A DNA stretch of 64,000 bases from an uncultured Paracoccaceae bacterium (GCA_937864535.1 CALMJS010000030.1:110035-174034); one strand, 5' to 3'. Positions 37,377-47,252 are shown, counted from the first letter of the stretch. The notes: generated by a model not told the origin, from the letters alone. Numbers and translations: made by a program.

Positions 37377-37795
37377 GGCAGGGTCAGGCTCCCATCGTCG
37401 TTGAGCGGCCAGAACGGGTTCATCGCGACCTCCCAAACGTGACCATCGGGGTCCGCGTAATAGCCGGAATACCCACCCCAGAATACGTCCTCAGGCGCCT
37501 TGAGCGCTGTCGCACCAGCGGCAAGAGCCCGGGCAAATGCGCCATCCACCTCTTCCTTGGACGCCCAATTCTGCGCCAGGGTGACAGCGCCTGTTCCCAA
37601 TGCTTGGTCCGGTCGCCCCTGATCCTTGGCCAGATCCTGACGCGAAAATAGCGCCAAGGCCGAACCGGGCATCTGGTAAAAGGATATGCCCTCCTGCTCT
37701 CGGGCGGCAGTCCATCCCAGCGCCGCGTAGAACGCCCGCGACCTGTCCAGATCCGCGACACCCAAAGTTATCAACGTCACGCGCTGCGGCGTCAT
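37373..37795 (-). CDS. VOC-superfamily (glyoxalase-like) protein
   Basis: Two-repeat vicinal-oxygen-chelate fold in 140 aa: ITLGVADLDRSRAFYAALGW at the start and YSGYYADPDGHVWEVAMNP near the end. Function unknown; members include glyoxalases, dioxygenases and antibiotic-binding proteins. Overlaps recF by ATGA upstream and the LysE gene by ATGA downstream, so recF-VOC-lysE forms a coupled chain. Confidence 0.9.
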   Translation of the reverse strand: MTPQRVTLITLGVADLDRSRAFYAALGWTAAREQEGISFYQMPGSALALFSRQDLAKDQGRPDQALGTGAVTLAQNWASKEEVDGAFARALAAGATALKAPEDVFWGGYSGYYADPDGHVWEVAMNPFWPLNDDGSLTLP

Positions 37796-38901
37796 ATCGT
37801 TTCCTTTTCACTAACGTGCGAAGAGCCCGAAACCTCGGTCACTTCAAAATACTGCGCACGCGACCCCAGATCCGAAAACAGCTCCGGTCCGGTCCCGGTC
37901 ATCAACGCCTGCGCCCCCAGCGCGCAAATCTCGTCATAGAGCGCCGCACGTCGCCCCGCATCCAGATGCGCCGCTACTTCGTCGAGCAGCAAAATCGGCG
38001 TTTTGCCGGTGCTCTGTGCGAGGGCCCCCGCATTCGCCAGAATCAACGAGATCAACAGCGCCTTCTGCTCGCCCGTTGAACACTCGGAGGCCGCGACCGA
38101 TTTCGCCCGAAATACCGTCAACAAATCGGATCGATGTGCGCCAACCAGCGTCCGCCCCGCAGCCATGTCGCGCGACCGACTCTCAGCCAAGGCAAGGCGT
38201 AAATCCTCTTCGCCATCCGGCGTGCCCTCTGCCTGAAACAGAGTCAAATCCCCGATGGGAAAGCTCGTCTCCGCCCCCTCCTGCGCGGCCTGCAACGCCG
38301 CTATCGTCCGTCGCCGCGCCGCGGTAATGGCCGCACCGGTTCGCGCCAATTGCGCCTCGAGTGCGCCATACCAATGGGCATCACGCACCATGTCTTTCAA
38401 CAGTCGGTTCCGCTCGCGCATCGCCTTCTCATAGGCCAGAACGTCATCGGCATGGCCGGGGTCAAAGCTCAGCGTCGCCCGATCCAGAAATCGCCGCCGC
38501 CCATCGGCTCCCTCGATCCACAGGCGGTCCATTGACGGCACCAGCCACAAAATCTGCGCAACCCGCCCCAATGCGACCTGCGGCGCCGCCTTGCCATCAA
38601 TCGTCAGCGACCGGCCTTTGTCCGGCTCTACCCAGGTTTCGATCTCATGGACCTGCTTTGCAACCTCGACGGTCGCTGAGATCTTCCACCCCAGACCTTC
38701 CGGCCTGCGGATCAGCTCCTCCGCCGCAGCGCGCCGCAGCCCTCGCCCCGGCGAGAGCAGCGAAACCGCCTCGATCATATTGGTCTTTCCGGCACCATTG
38801 GGGCCGTAAATCGCCACAGGCCGACCATCTAGGGTCATCTCGGCCAACCTATGCGACCGAAAATGCGACAACTTCAGATCAACAACAGAAAGGCCGCTCA
38901 T
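37792..38901 (-). CDS. recF: DNA replication and repair protein RecF
   Basis: SMC-like ATPase loading RecA on gapped DNA, 369 aa. Walker A YGPNGAGKTNM, signature STGEQKALL and Walker B PILLLDEVAAHLD are intact, and the N-terminal LKLSHFRSHR fits the family. Follows dnaN by 76 bases that contain a double hairpin. Confidence 0.97.
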   Translation of the reverse strand: MSGLSVVDLKLSHFRSHRLAEMTLDGRPVAIYGPNGAGKTNMIEAVSLLSPGRGLRRAAAEELIRRPEGLGWKISATVEVAKQVHEIETWVEPDKGRSLTIDGKAAPQVALGRVAQILWLVPSMDRLWIEGADGRRRFLDRATLSFDPGHADDVLAYEKAMRERNRLLKDMVRDAHWYGALEAQLARTGAAITAARRRTIAALQAAQEGAETSFPIGDLTLFQAEGTPDGEEDLRLALAESRSRDMAAGRTLVGAHRSDLLTVFRAKSVAASECSTGEQKALLISLILANAGALAQSTGKTPILLLDEVAAHLDAGRRAALYDEICALGAQALMTGTGPELFSDLGSRAQYFEVTEVSGSSHVSEKETI

Positions 38902-38933
38902 CCGCGGCCCCCTGTTTCATCTTTCTCCAAATA

Positions 38934-38973
38934 CCTCCGCCGGAGGCATCCGGTTTTCGCTCCGAAAACCGGA
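38934..38973. repeat. REP-like double hairpin between recF and dnaN
   Basis: CCTCCG-C-CGGAGG (38934-38946) is followed two bases later by an 11-bp perfect stem TCCGGTTTTCG-CTC-CGAAAACCGGA (38949-38973). The dense symmetry is typical of intergenic palindromic repeats; from memory, similar CCGCCGGAGG-centred units recur in roseobacter genomes. Only one copy is in this window. Confidence 0.65.
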
Positions 38974-38977
38974 CACA

Positions 38978-40096
38978 TCAGACGCGCATCGGCATCACGA
39001 CATAGACCGCCGTCGTGTCATTGCCTTCGCGCATCAGGGTCGGGTCACCCGATGAATTGAACAGGAACACCGCGTTTTCACGATCCACCTGGCTTGCGAT
39101 TTCGAGCAGATATTTGGCATTGAACCCGATCTCGAGCCGCTCGTCGCCATAGGCGACGGCCAGTTCCTCGGTCGCGGCACCGCTATCGGGCGCATTGACC
39201 GACAGGATCAACCGGTCTTCATCGAGGCTCAGCTTGACAGCGCGGCTGCGTTCCGATGACACAGTCGCCACGCGGTCCACTGCCTTTGCAAACTCTGCCG
39301 CATCGACCTCTAGGCGGCGGGTATTTCCCGACGGGATCACGCGCGTATAATCCGGGAAAGTCCCGTCAATCACCTTGGAGGTCAGTGTGATGTTCGGGGT
39401 CGCAAAGCGGACCTTGGTTTCCGAGACAGACACCGCGATCTGCATGTCATCATCGTCCAGCAGCTTGCGCAGCTCGCCCACGGTTTTGCGCGGAACGATC
39501 ACGCCGGGCATGCCGCCCGCGCCCTCTGGCAAATCCGCATCGATGCGCGCCAGACGGTGACCGTCTGTGGCCACGCAGCGCAGGACCCGGCCGCCATCAG
39601 CCTCGGCAACATGCATATAGACGCCGTTTAGATAATATCTGGTTTCTTCGGTCGAAATCGCGAATTTCGATTTGTCGAACAGCCGCCGCAGAACCGGCGC
39701 GGGCGCCGCAAAATTGGTGTGATAATCCGAAGACGCCATCACTGGAAAATCTTCTTTCGGCAGCGTCGCAAGGCTAAAGTTGGATCGCCCCGCCTCGATC
39801 GACAGACGGCCTTTGACGCCATCCTCGGAAAGCGTCACCAACGCGCCATCAGGCAATTTACGGACGATTTCATTCAACGTCACAGCTGACACCGTGGTCG
39901 CGCCAGCGCGATCCACTTTGGCCGGAGCCCGGTCGACAACCTCGATATCCAGATCGGTGGCACGGAATTGCACCGTGTCGCCCTCTGCCTCGATCAATAC
40001 GTTGGCAAGGATCGGGATCGTATTCCGACGTTCGACCACCGATTGCGCCTGCGCGACTGCCTTCAGCAGGGTCGCCCGTTCGATGCTAAATTTCAT
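38978..40096 (-). CDS. dnaN: DNA polymerase III subunit beta (sliding clamp)
   Basis: Clamp subunit, 372 aa, beginning MKFSIERATLLKAV as in other beta clamps; a more upstream in-frame ATG adds 11 residues without family support. Three repeated domains; ends in YVVMPMRV, the clamp's conserved peptide-binding C-terminus. Second in dnaA-dnaN-recF. Confidence 0.98.
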   Translation of the reverse strand: MKFSIERATLLKAVAQAQSVVERRNTIPILANVLIEAEGDTVQFRATDLDIEVVDRAPAKVDRAGATTVSAVTLNEIVRKLPDGALVTLSEDGVKGRLSIEAGRSNFSLATLPKEDFPVMASSDYHTNFAAPAPVLRRLFDKSKFAISTEETRYYLNGVYMHVAEADGGRVLRCVATDGHRLARIDADLPEGAGGMPGVIVPRKTVGELRKLLDDDDMQIAVSVSETKVRFATPNITLTSKVIDGTFPDYTRVIPSGNTRRLEVDAAEFAKAVDRVATVSSERSRAVKLSLDEDRLILSVNAPDSGAATEELAVAYGDERLEIGFNAKYLLEIASQVDRENAVFLFNSSGDPTLMREGNDTTAVYVVMPMRV

Positions 40097-40207
40097 ATCC
40101 CTCGCTCCGCTTGCCTTCGGACCCCGCAAGGCCGGGACCCGAAACGTACCTGTTTCGTCACGCGGCTCAAGCTCTTTTTATGACTGTTGAATACTGCGCG
40201 TGCAGCG

Positions 40208-41584
40208 TCAAGCCGAGAGAGTGCGTTTCAGCATCTCAAGTTCATCGGCCAATTGGTTATCCGCCTGCCGCAATTCGTCGATCCGCTTGACACCATGCAT
40301 GACGGTGGTGTGGTCACGGCCACCGAATTTGCGACCGATTTCCGGCAAGGACCGGTTGGTCAACTGCTTGGCCAGCCACATGGCAACCTGACGCGGACGC
40401 GCATAGGCCCGCAGCCGTTTGGGCCCGATCAAATCAGACAGACGAATGTTGAAATGTTCGGCCACACGGCGCTGGATTTCATCAATTGTCACGCGGCGTT
40501 CAGAGGTTTTCAGCAAATCCGCCAAACAATCATGGGTCATTTCCATCGTGATGGGCTTACCCACCAGAGAGGCCATCGCGAACAACCGGTTCAGCGCCCC
40601 TTCGAGAACGCGCACGTTGGTCGAAATGCGATGAGCCAGGAATTCCAGCACGCCATCTTCGATTTCAAGTCCCTTAAACTGCGCATGGTACAGCTCGGCC
40701 TTGGTCTGCAGAATGCCCACGCGCAATTCATAGTCAGTGGGATGCAGGTCCACCACCAGACCACACTGCAGTCGGGATTTGATCCGGTCTTCCAGATCCT
40801 TGATCTCGCCCGGCGCGCGGTCGGCGGATATGATGATCTGCTTGCGTGCGTCAACCAGTGCGTTGAATGTATGGAAGAATTCCTCTTGCGTCGAATCCTT
40901 GCCGGCGATGAATTGCACGTCATCGACCATCAGAACATCGACCGAGCGGAACATCTGCTTAAAGTCGATCATACGGCGATCCTTGAGCGCCGAAATGAAC
41001 CGATACATGAACTGTTCGGCAGACAGATAGACCACGTTCAGATTGGGATCGCGGCGGCGCAACTCATGCGCGACAGCGTGCATCAGGTGCGTCTTACCAA
41101 GACCGACGCCGCCATACAGAAACAGCGGGTTAAAGCTGACCGGCCCTCCCTCGGCAACACGACGGGCTGCAGCGTGGGCGAGCTCGTTCGGCTTGCCCAC
41201 GACGAAATTGTCAAAGGTATAACGGGGATCGAGCGGGGCCTCGGGCAAGAGCGACTCTTCGGCGGGACGGGACGAAGACGATTTCGACGCTATGGACAGA
41301 GATTGTGACACCGGCGCAGCAACCCGCGAGGCAGCCCGCCCCATGGGGCGAATCCGGAACGACAAACGCTCTGCGGGGACACCAGCACGTTGGAACAGAT
41401 ACAGAATCTGATCCGCGTAATTCTGGGTGATATAATTGCCAAAAAATGACGTCGGCGCGACGAATTGCGCGACCTGATCCGTCACAGTGACGAATTCCAA
41501 GGGCTCGATCCAGTTAGAGTAGTTGCCCGCCCCAATCGTGTTCCTGAGGGTTTCACAGATTTCACCCCAGATATTATTCGTCAT
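40208..41584 (-). CDS. dnaA: Chromosomal replication initiator DnaA
   Basis: AAA+ initiator, about 458 aa. Domain I from MTNNIWGEICETLR; Walker A GGVGLGKTHLM, Walker B VLMVDDVQF, sensor motifs, and the C-terminal DNA-binding helix-turn-helix with GGRDHTTVMHGVKRI. The start MTNNIWGE is preferred; another in-frame ATG 21 bases upstream (after GGACGA) is possible. The upstream region is rich in GANTC sites, suggesting methylation-linked control as in Caulobacter. Confidence 0.97.
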   Translation of the reverse strand: MTNNIWGEICETLRNTIGAGNYSNWIEPLEFVTVTDQVAQFVAPTSFFGNYITQNYADQILYLFQRAGVPAERLSFRIRPMGRAASRVAAPVSQSLSIASKSSSSRPAEESLLPEAPLDPRYTFDNFVVGKPNELAHAAARRVAEGGPVSFNPLFLYGGVGLGKTHLMHAVAHELRRRDPNLNVVYLSAEQFMYRFISALKDRRMIDFKQMFRSVDVLMVDDVQFIAGKDSTQEEFFHTFNALVDARKQIIISADRAPGEIKDLEDRIKSRLQCGLVVDLHPTDYELRVGILQTKAELYHAQFKGLEIEDGVLEFLAHRISTNVRVLEGALNRLFAMASLVGKPITMEMTHDCLADLLKTSERRVTIDEIQRRVAEHFNIRLSDLIGPKRLRAYARPRQVAMWLAKQLTNRSLPEIGRKFGGRDHTTVMHGVKRIDELRQADNQLADELEMLKRTLSA

Positions 41585-41870
41585 AATGTGCCTGTCCCTA
41601 GTCATTCGTCCGTGCGACGCAGGTTCCCCAACCCCACATCGTACCCGCAGACAGGCATCAAACAGACAAACAGATCCCGCACCCGACTCGCAGAATCGGG
41701 CGAGTAGTGATCGCCTGTCTAATTGTGTTGGTCGCGTTTGCGGCGCTACCTACGACTGTCTGACTGAGAGGACGTAGACCCTTTGCCATGCAGCATACGC
41801 TAGCAAAAGGACCCACGGGCCAAACCAAAGATTGGTCTGGACAAGTTGACACCAGCAAATACCGGACTGG

Positions 41871-41888
41871 CTGACATGTGCATGTCAG
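41871..41888. promoter_or_regulatory. 18-bp perfect palindrome upstream of dnaA
   Basis: CTGACATG-TG-CATGTCAG: perfect 8-base arms. Flanks CCGGACTGG and TGCCGG can lengthen a hairpin. It is 287 bases before the dnaA ATG. Either an operator or a transcribed structure in the dnaA leader. Confidence 0.55.
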
Positions 41889-42070
41889 TGCCGGAACACC
41901 GGATCTCACCTTGCTCCCCCAGGAACGATGTGAATCGCACAGGGACGTTACCAACGACCGGCAGACCGCTTCAACCGAACAACGGCCTTGACTCCGGCTT
42001 TGGTGAAAAAGAATCCCCCAGACCCATAAAAATAAGGGGCTTGTGAGAATCGGGGTGGCAAGAAGGCAAC

Positions 42071-42100
42071 AAAAAAACGCACCCGATCAGGGGTGCGTTT
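42071..42100 (-). terminator. Rho-independent terminator after rpsT
   Basis: On the minus strand AAACGCACCC-CTGATC-GGGTGCGTTT is followed by a further T-run and GTTGCC, about 40 bases after the rpsT stop. Confidence 0.93.
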
Positions 42101-42142
42101 CGATAGCCTTTTAAAGCTCTTTTCACATCCAAAAGGATGGAA

Positions 42143-42406
42143 TCAGGCCAGCGATTTGACGCGCGAAGCCAGACGCGACATTTTGCGCGCTGCGGTGTTC
42201 TTGTGGACGATACCTTTGGTCACGCCGCGCATCAGTTCCGGCTGAGCAGCTTTCAGAGCTTCGGCAGCAGCGGTCTGATCGCCCGAAGCCAGAGCTTCTT
42301 CGACTTTGCGCAGGAAGGTGCGGATACGCGAGCGGCGCATCTTGTTAACGGTGTAACGACGCTCTGCCTGACGGGCGCGCTTTTTGGACTGGGGCGAATT
42401 CGCCAT
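42143..42406 (-). CDS. rpsT: 30S ribosomal protein S20
   Basis: Small basic protein, 87 aa, beginning [18 protein letters not shown], with [16 protein letters not shown] at the end, both diagnostic for bS20. GGGGAACA precedes the ATG; a longer in-frame reading is not conserved. Separate unit from crotonase upstream and dnaA downstream. Confidence 0.98.
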   Translation of the reverse strand: MANSPQSKKRARQAERRYTVNKMRRSRIRTFLRKVEEALASGDQTAAAEALKAAQPELMRGVTKGIVHKNTAARKMSRLASRVKSLA

Positions 42407-42551
42407 GTCTGTTCCCCTTTCACGGGCCAAAATAGAAAACGATAGCGCATTTGGCCCGACCGGGTTCAGGAACCGGCTGATTCTGGCCAGAGCGGGCCTC
42501 ACGCGCATGTATCGGGCGGCGCTTACAGGACGCCGCCCAAGAAATCAAGCC

Positions 42552-43328
42552 TTAGCGGTCACGGAACTGCGGTTCCCGCTTTTCGAGGAAGGCCGCCATG
42601 CCTTCCTTCTGATCTTCGGTGGCGAACATCGAATAGAACACACCGCGTTCATAGGCCAAACCGGCCGAAAGGCTGGTTTCAAAGGCCTTGTTCACACAGT
42701 CCTTGGCCGCGATTGCCGCTATTTGCGACTTTTCCGCGATCTTGGCTGCAGCGGACTGCGCCTCTTCCCTGAGTTTCTTGACCGGCACCACACGCGACAC
42801 CAGCCCCGAACGCTCGGCCTCTGCAGCATCCATGAACCGGCCCGTCAGATGCATATCCATCGATTTGGACTTGCCCACATACCGGCTCAGACGTTGCGTG
42901 CCCCCGATCCCGGCGATGACACCCAGATTGATTTCCGGCTGGCCGAATTTGGCGTTGTCACCTGCAATGATGAAATCGCACATCATCGCCAATTCGCACC
43001 CGCCGCCCAGCGCATAGCCGGCGACGGCGGCAATGATCGGCTTGCGCACATTGTTGAACCGCTCACCTTCGGTCGCGAAAAACTTGGCCGTATACATATC
43101 GACAAAGCTTTTTTCGGACATTTCGGCAATATCGGCGCCGGCGGCAAAGGCCTTTTCCGAGCCAGTAATGACGATGCAGCGGACTTTGTCGTTTGCGTCC
43201 GCCAGTTCCAGCGCCTCGCACAGTTCGCCCAACAATCGAGAGTTGAGGGCATTGAGAGCCTCGGGGCGGTTCAGGGTGATCGTGGCGACGTTTTCCTGAA
43301 CATCCACGATGATCGTCTCGTAAGCCAT
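42552..43328 (-). CDS. Enoyl-CoA hydratase (crotonase family)
   Basis: Crotonase-fold enzyme, 258 aa, hydrating trans-2-enoyl-CoA in beta-oxidation. Oxyanion-hole segments [11 protein letters not shown] and [14 protein letters not shown] are present; acidic active-site residues lie in that motif and in [18 protein letters not shown]. Similar to short-chain enoyl-CoA hydratases (about 260 aa). Located beside mutM, a common order in Rhodobacteraceae. Confidence 0.95.
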   Translation of the reverse strand: MAYETIIVDVQENVATITLNRPEALNALNSRLLGELCEALELADANDKVRCIVITGSEKAFAAGADIAEMSEKSFVDMYTAKFFATEGERFNNVRKPIIAAVAGYALGGGCELAMMCDFIIAGDNAKFGQPEINLGVIAGIGGTQRLSRYVGKSKSMDMHLTGRFMDAAEAERSGLVSRVVPVKKLREEAQSAAAKIAEKSQIAAIAAKDCVNKAFETSLSAGLAYERGVFYSMFATEDQKEGMAAFLEKREPQFRDR

Positions 43329-43389
43329 AAGAGCCTCTGATCTGGTTTCTCAGCCCCAAGTGCTTAGCAAAGCTGGTGCGGCGATCAAG

Positions 43390-44241
43390 TTATCTTTGAC
43401 ATTGCGGACAGTAGAAACTTGAGCGTCCCGACTGAACGAATCGCAGAATAGAGGCCGTGCAGCCATGGGTGACGCAAGGTTCTCCCTCGCGTCCATAGAC
43501 GCGAAAGGTGTGCTGAAAATATCCAAGTTCTCCATCGGCTTGGCGATAATCACGCAGGGATGACCCACCTGCCTCGATAGCGTCAGACAGGACATCGCGG
43601 ATGATCGGAACCAGTCCGGCAACCCGATCCGGCGGGATTTGGCCGATGGGCTGGGCGGGATGTATCCCTGCCCGGAAAAGTACCTCGCACACATAGATAT
43701 TGCCCAATCCTGCGACGATTCCCTGATCGAGCAGGGCCGCCTTGATCGGCGTCTTTCTCCCCTCGAACCGGGCCTGCAGGGTCTGAGGGCCGAAACTGTT
43801 TCCCAGCGGCTCTGGGCCGATGTCTCTGAGCAGCCAGTGGTCGCCCTGTTTGTCCGTCGCCATGAGATCCATCGCGCCAAAACGGCGGGCATCGTTGAAC
43901 GTCACCCGCGCCCCGTTTTCCATATCGAACACCACATGGTCATGTTTTACGGGCGTCGGGTGAGGATGATGGAACTCACCGATCGCCACACCGGACACGG
44001 TCATGCGGCCCGACATCCCCAAATGAATCAGCAGCGTCTCAGCGCTGTCTAGATCGGCGAGGATATATTTTGACCGCCGTCGCAATTGAATAATCCGCTT
44101 GCCCGTCAAACGATCCGCCATGTTTTCCGGAAATGGCCAGCGCAGATCAGGCCGATTGACCGTCGCAAGCGTGATCATCTGCCCCTCCATTGCGGGCAAC
44201 AAACCGCGGCGGACTGTCTCTACCTCTGGCAATTCGGGCAT
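43390..44241 (-). CDS. mutM: Formamidopyrimidine-DNA glycosylase
   Basis: Removes oxidised purines such as 8-oxoguanine. 283 aa. The start is fixed by [14 protein letters not shown], with catalytic P2 and E3; longer reading frames would mask the N-terminal proline. The C-terminal zinc finger has its four cysteines (PCVTHGC and FYCPQC). Divergent from ubiE. Confidence 0.98.
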   Translation of the reverse strand: MPELPEVETVRRGLLPAMEGQMITLATVNRPDLRWPFPENMADRLTGKRIIQLRRRSKYILADLDSAETLLIHLGMSGRMTVSGVAIGEFHHPHPTPVKHDHVVFDMENGARVTFNDARRFGAMDLMATDKQGDHWLLRDIGPEPLGNSFGPQTLQARFEGRKTPIKAALLDQGIVAGLGNIYVCEVLFRAGIHPAQPIGQIPPDRVAGLVPIIRDVLSDAIEAGGSSLRDYRQADGELGYFQHTFRVYGREGEPCVTHGCTASILRFVQSGRSSFYCPQCQR

Positions 44242-44323
44242 GGCGTGCTTCCTTCTGGGCAGGGTCCGGTGTATGCCCCAATCGGCCATATATGTGTGAA
44301 CGACGCCAAGGACGGCAAGACAG

Positions 44324-45076
44324 ATGACGGACAGCTCCGAAAACACCACGCACTTTGGGTTCCAAACCGTGCGAGAAGAGGACAAAGCCGGACGCGTTCA
44401 GGGCGTCTTTACCTCGGTGGCATCCAAATACGACATCATGAACGACGTGATGAGCGTCGGCATTCACCGCATCTGGAAGGATGCGATGATGGATTGGCTC
44501 GCGCCGCGTCCGGGTCAAAAGCTGTTGGATGTTGCCGGCGGCACCGGGGACATTTCGTTTCGTTTCCTCAAACGGGCGGGGCATGGACATTCCACCGTTT
44601 GCGACATCACCGAATCCATGCTGATCGAAGGTCGTAAACGCGCCGAAGCCGAGAGCATGGCAGACAGTCTTGATTGGGTCGTTGGGGACGCGATGAAGCT
44701 GCCCTTTGCCGACAATACATTTGATGTATATACGATCAGCTTTGGCATTCGGAACGTCACCCGTCCGCAAGAAGCCCTGAACGAGGCCTATCGCGTTCTG
44801 CGCCCCGGAGGTCGCCTGATGGTGCTGGAGTTCAATCAAATCCCGAACCCGATGCTGCAAAAGGCCTATGACCTCTATTCGTTCAACGTGATCCCGCGCA
44901 TGGGTCAGGCCATCGCAGGAGATCGCGATAGCTATCAATATCTGGTTGAATCTATTAGAAAATTCCCGAATCAAGAAACCTTCCTCTCGATGGTAAAAAC
45001 CGCCGGTTTCGGCAACGCCAAATATCGCAACCTGTCGATGGGCATCGCCTGCCTGCACTCTGGCTGGAAACTCTGA
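44324..45076 (+). CDS. ubiE: Ubiquinone/menaquinone methyltransferase
   Basis: SAM-dependent C-methyltransferase of ubiquinone synthesis, 250 aa. SAM-binding [13 protein letters not shown], the [17 protein letters not shown] motif and [15 protein letters not shown] are diagnostic. AAGGAC precedes the ATG. Its stop overlaps the ubiB ATG (TGATG). Confidence 0.97.
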   Translation: MTDSSENTTHFGFQTVREEDKAGRVQGVFTSVASKYDIMNDVMSVGIHRIWKDAMMDWLAPRPGQKLLDVAGGTGDISFRFLKRAGHGHSTVCDITESMLIEGRKRAEAESMADSLDWVVGDAMKLPFADNTFDVYTISFGIRNVTRPQEALNEAYRVLRPGGRLMVLEFNQIPNPMLQKAYDLYSFNVIPRMGQAIAGDRDSYQYLVESIRKFPNQETFLSMVKTAGFGNAKYRNLSMGIACLHSGWKL

Positions 45077-46602
45077 TGCGCGGCCCCCACAACATTTGGC
45101 GATTGATCCGCACTGGCGCCACGCTCGAACGGGCGGGCGCTATGAACATCGCACTCGATGCGTTTGAGGCGGGTCCGCTGCTGCGCGCCGTCGCCCGCAC
45201 CATGGCCTTTCCCTTCCGCTGGCTGGGGTATCGAGGCGATCCCAATTTGCCGCCGGTGTCGCGCGCCCTGACAGCGTTGGGGCCGGCCTACATCAAATTC
45301 GGCCAGATCATGTCGACCCGGCCCGATGTGGTCGGCGATGCGATGGCAAATGAATTGCGGATCCTGCAGGATGCGCTGCCACCGTTTTCCAAAGAGATTG
45401 CCCAGCAAGAGATCGAACACGAACTGGGCATCCGGATCGACGAAGTCTTTAGCGAGTTTTCCGACCCCGTCGCGGCCGCCTCGATCGCGCAGGTCCACCG
45501 CGCCCGTTTGCGGGAAAACGGCCAGGAGGTCGCGATCAAGGTTCTGCGCCCTGGTGTGGAAAAGGCATTCCGTCGCGATATCGACGCGTTCTATTTCGCG
45601 GCGAGCATGATCGAATTTCTGTCGCCCTCGTCGCGGCGCCTGCGTCCGATGGATGTGATCGAACATTTTGACGGCGTCGTGCGCGGCGAATTGGACCTGC
45701 GGCTCGAAAGTTCTTCGGCGTCGGAGTTTGCCGCCAATACCGAAGGCGACGCCGGTTTTGCTGTTCCGCTGGTGAAATGGCATCTGTCGTCGCGGCGCGT
45801 CATGACGATGGATTGGGTTGCCGGTGTCAGCGCCGGGGACAACGCCGCCCTTGATGCGGCAGGCCATGACCGCCGCGCGCTGGGATCGCGGGTTCTGGAA
45901 CTGTTTTTGCTCCATGCGCTTCGCGATGGGTTTTTCCATGCGGACATGCACCAAGGCAACCTCAAGGTCAGCGCAGAGGGTGACATCATCGCCTATGATT
46001 TTGGAATCATGGGACGAATTGATGAATATACGCGGCGCGTCTACGCCGAAATCCTCTTTGGATTTATCCGGCGTGATTATCAGCGGGTCGCCGAAGTCCA
46101 TTTCGAGGCTGGCTATGTCCCGGCAGATCAGGACGTCGAAGAGTTCGCGCGCGCCATCCGGGCTGTTGGCGAGCCGATTTTCGGAATGGATGCCAGCCGT
46201 ATTTCCATGGCGCGCCTGCTGTCCTACCTGTTCGAAGTGACCGAGCGGTTCGGGATGCAAACCCGCACCGAACTTATCCTGCTGCAACGGACCATGGTCG
46301 TGGTCGAGGGCGTCGCCCGGTCGATGGACAGCCATATCAATATCTGGGAAGTCGCCCGTCCCATCGTCGAAGACTACATCCGTCAAAGCATCGGCCCCGC
46401 TGCGGTCCTGCGGGATATCGCGAAAACCGCGCGGGTTTTGGCGCGCTTCGGCCCGCGATTGCCGAAACTGACCGAGGCGGCGCTGATTCGTCTGGGCGAT
46501 AACCCGGGCGAACCCAAGGCGCGCGCGATTCCGCCCGCGATCTGGGCTCTGGGCGGGGCAATTGTGACCACCTTGGCGTTCTTTGCGGGCACGCTCATTT
46601 AG
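45076..46602 (+). CDS. ubiB: Ubiquinone biosynthesis protein UbiB (ABC1/ADCK atypical kinase)
   Basis: Atypical protein-kinase-like ATPase required for ubiquinone synthesis, 508 aa. The KxGQ-type motif KFGQIMSTRPD, AAASIAQVHRA and VAIKVLRPGV, and the FHADMHQGN and YDFGIMGRID catalytic and metal loops are visible; the C-terminus ends in a hydrophobic helix (IVTTLAFFAGTLI) that anchors it in the membrane. Coupled to ubiE; converges on flgD with overlapping stops (TTAG). Confidence 0.97.
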   Translation: MRGPHNIWRLIRTGATLERAGAMNIALDAFEAGPLLRAVARTMAFPFRWLGYRGDPNLPPVSRALTALGPAYIKFGQIMSTRPDVVGDAMANELRILQDALPPFSKEIAQQEIEHELGIRIDEVFSEFSDPVAAASIAQVHRARLRENGQEVAIKVLRPGVEKAFRRDIDAFYFAASMIEFLSPSSRRLRPMDVIEHFDGVVRGELDLRLESSSASEFAANTEGDAGFAVPLVKWHLSSRRVMTMDWVAGVSAGDNAALDAAGHDRRALGSRVLELFLLHALRDGFFHADMHQGNLKVSAEGDIIAYDFGIMGRIDEYTRRVYAEILFGFIRRDYQRVAEVHFEAGYVPADQDVEEFARAIRAVGEPIFGMDASRISMARLLSYLFEVTERFGMQTRTELILLQRTMVVVEGVARSMDSHINIWEVARPIVEDYIRQSIGPAAVLRDIAKTARVLARFGPRLPKLTEAALIRLGDNPGEPKARAIPPAIWALGGAIVTTLAFFAGTLI

Positions 46603-47246
46603 ACCGGCCTCAGGCCCGTGACATCGTCGGCCGCGACGCTGGTCCCATCCTCCAGGATCAGCGTCACTACACCGTCCTCACGGCGGACTTCGACCACTTC
46701 GGCATAGGCAGCCAACTGAGTCGTGGCCAATTCTGCCCCCGCGGCGTAGGACGTGACATAGAAGCTATAGGAATCGTCCGGGAACTGTATACCCGAGCTG
46801 TCCAGCCCGTCCCATTCGATCACGTCTTCGGTCAAGGAAATCGTCCGGCGCTGCACCTCTTCGCCGGAACTGTTCAACACTACCAATTCGGCCGTGTCCG
46901 CGCCATTTGTGACTGCGGATTGCAGGGTGACAGGCGCCCCGTCGAATTTCACGGGCACAACGGCCAAGACTTCGTTACCAATCCAGCCGGACATTCCCGA
47001 CATAGCCCCGGTGGTGATGCTGCTATTTAACGTCGTCAACAGGTCATTCGTCAGGACCTGCTGTTCGACAGAAGAGAATGTCGCCAATTGCACCGCATAA
47101 TCCGAAGAATCCGTCGGATTCAGCGGGTCCTGATTCTGCATCTGAACGGTCAGGAGTTTGAGGAAAGTCTCAAAATCCGAGGTGAGCGCGCTCGCGCTGG
47201 TAGAGGCGGCCGACGTTGTCGTAGCAGTCGTAGAGGTGATTTCCAT
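46599..47246 (-). CDS. flgD: Flagellar hook-capping protein FlgD
   Basis: Scaffold cap for hook assembly, 215 aa. The N-terminal LKLLTVQMQNQDPLNPTDSSDYAVQLATFSSVEQQ motif region (about 30-65) is diagnostic, followed by the Ig/Tudor-like core. Second gene of fliK-flgD, 6 bases after fliK. Exported by the flagellar type III machine. Confidence 0.96.
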   Translation of the reverse strand: MEITSTTATTTSAASTSASALTSDFETFLKLLTVQMQNQDPLNPTDSSDYAVQLATFSSVEQQVLTNDLLTTLNSSITTGAMSGMSGWIGNEVLAVVPVKFDGAPVTLQSAVTNGADTAELVVLNSSGEEVQRRTISLTEDVIEWDGLDSSGIQFPDDSYSFYVTSYAAGAELATTQLAAYAEVVEVRREDGVVTLILEDGTSVAADDVTGLRPV

Positions 47247-47252
47247 CGGTGT

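Larger units (their letters stand above)
41585..42142. other. 558-bp dnaA upstream region with seven GANTC sites
   Basis: No gene is seen between dnaA and rpsT. GANTC sites lie at 41685, 41693, 41932, 41990, 42011, 42047 and 42140, about three times what base composition predicts. An 18-bp palindrome lies at 41871-41888 and the rpsT terminator at 42071-42100. No convincing DnaA box (TTATCCACA-like) cluster was found, so an origin here is not supported. Confidence 0.7.

Noticed and set aside
41585..42142. Replication origin at dnaA
   Set aside because: Only loose TGTG/CACA-type matches (for example near 41930 and 42119) were seen, each with several mismatches to TTATCCACA, and no AT-rich unwinding region. 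In many alphaproteobacteria the origin is not at dnaA.
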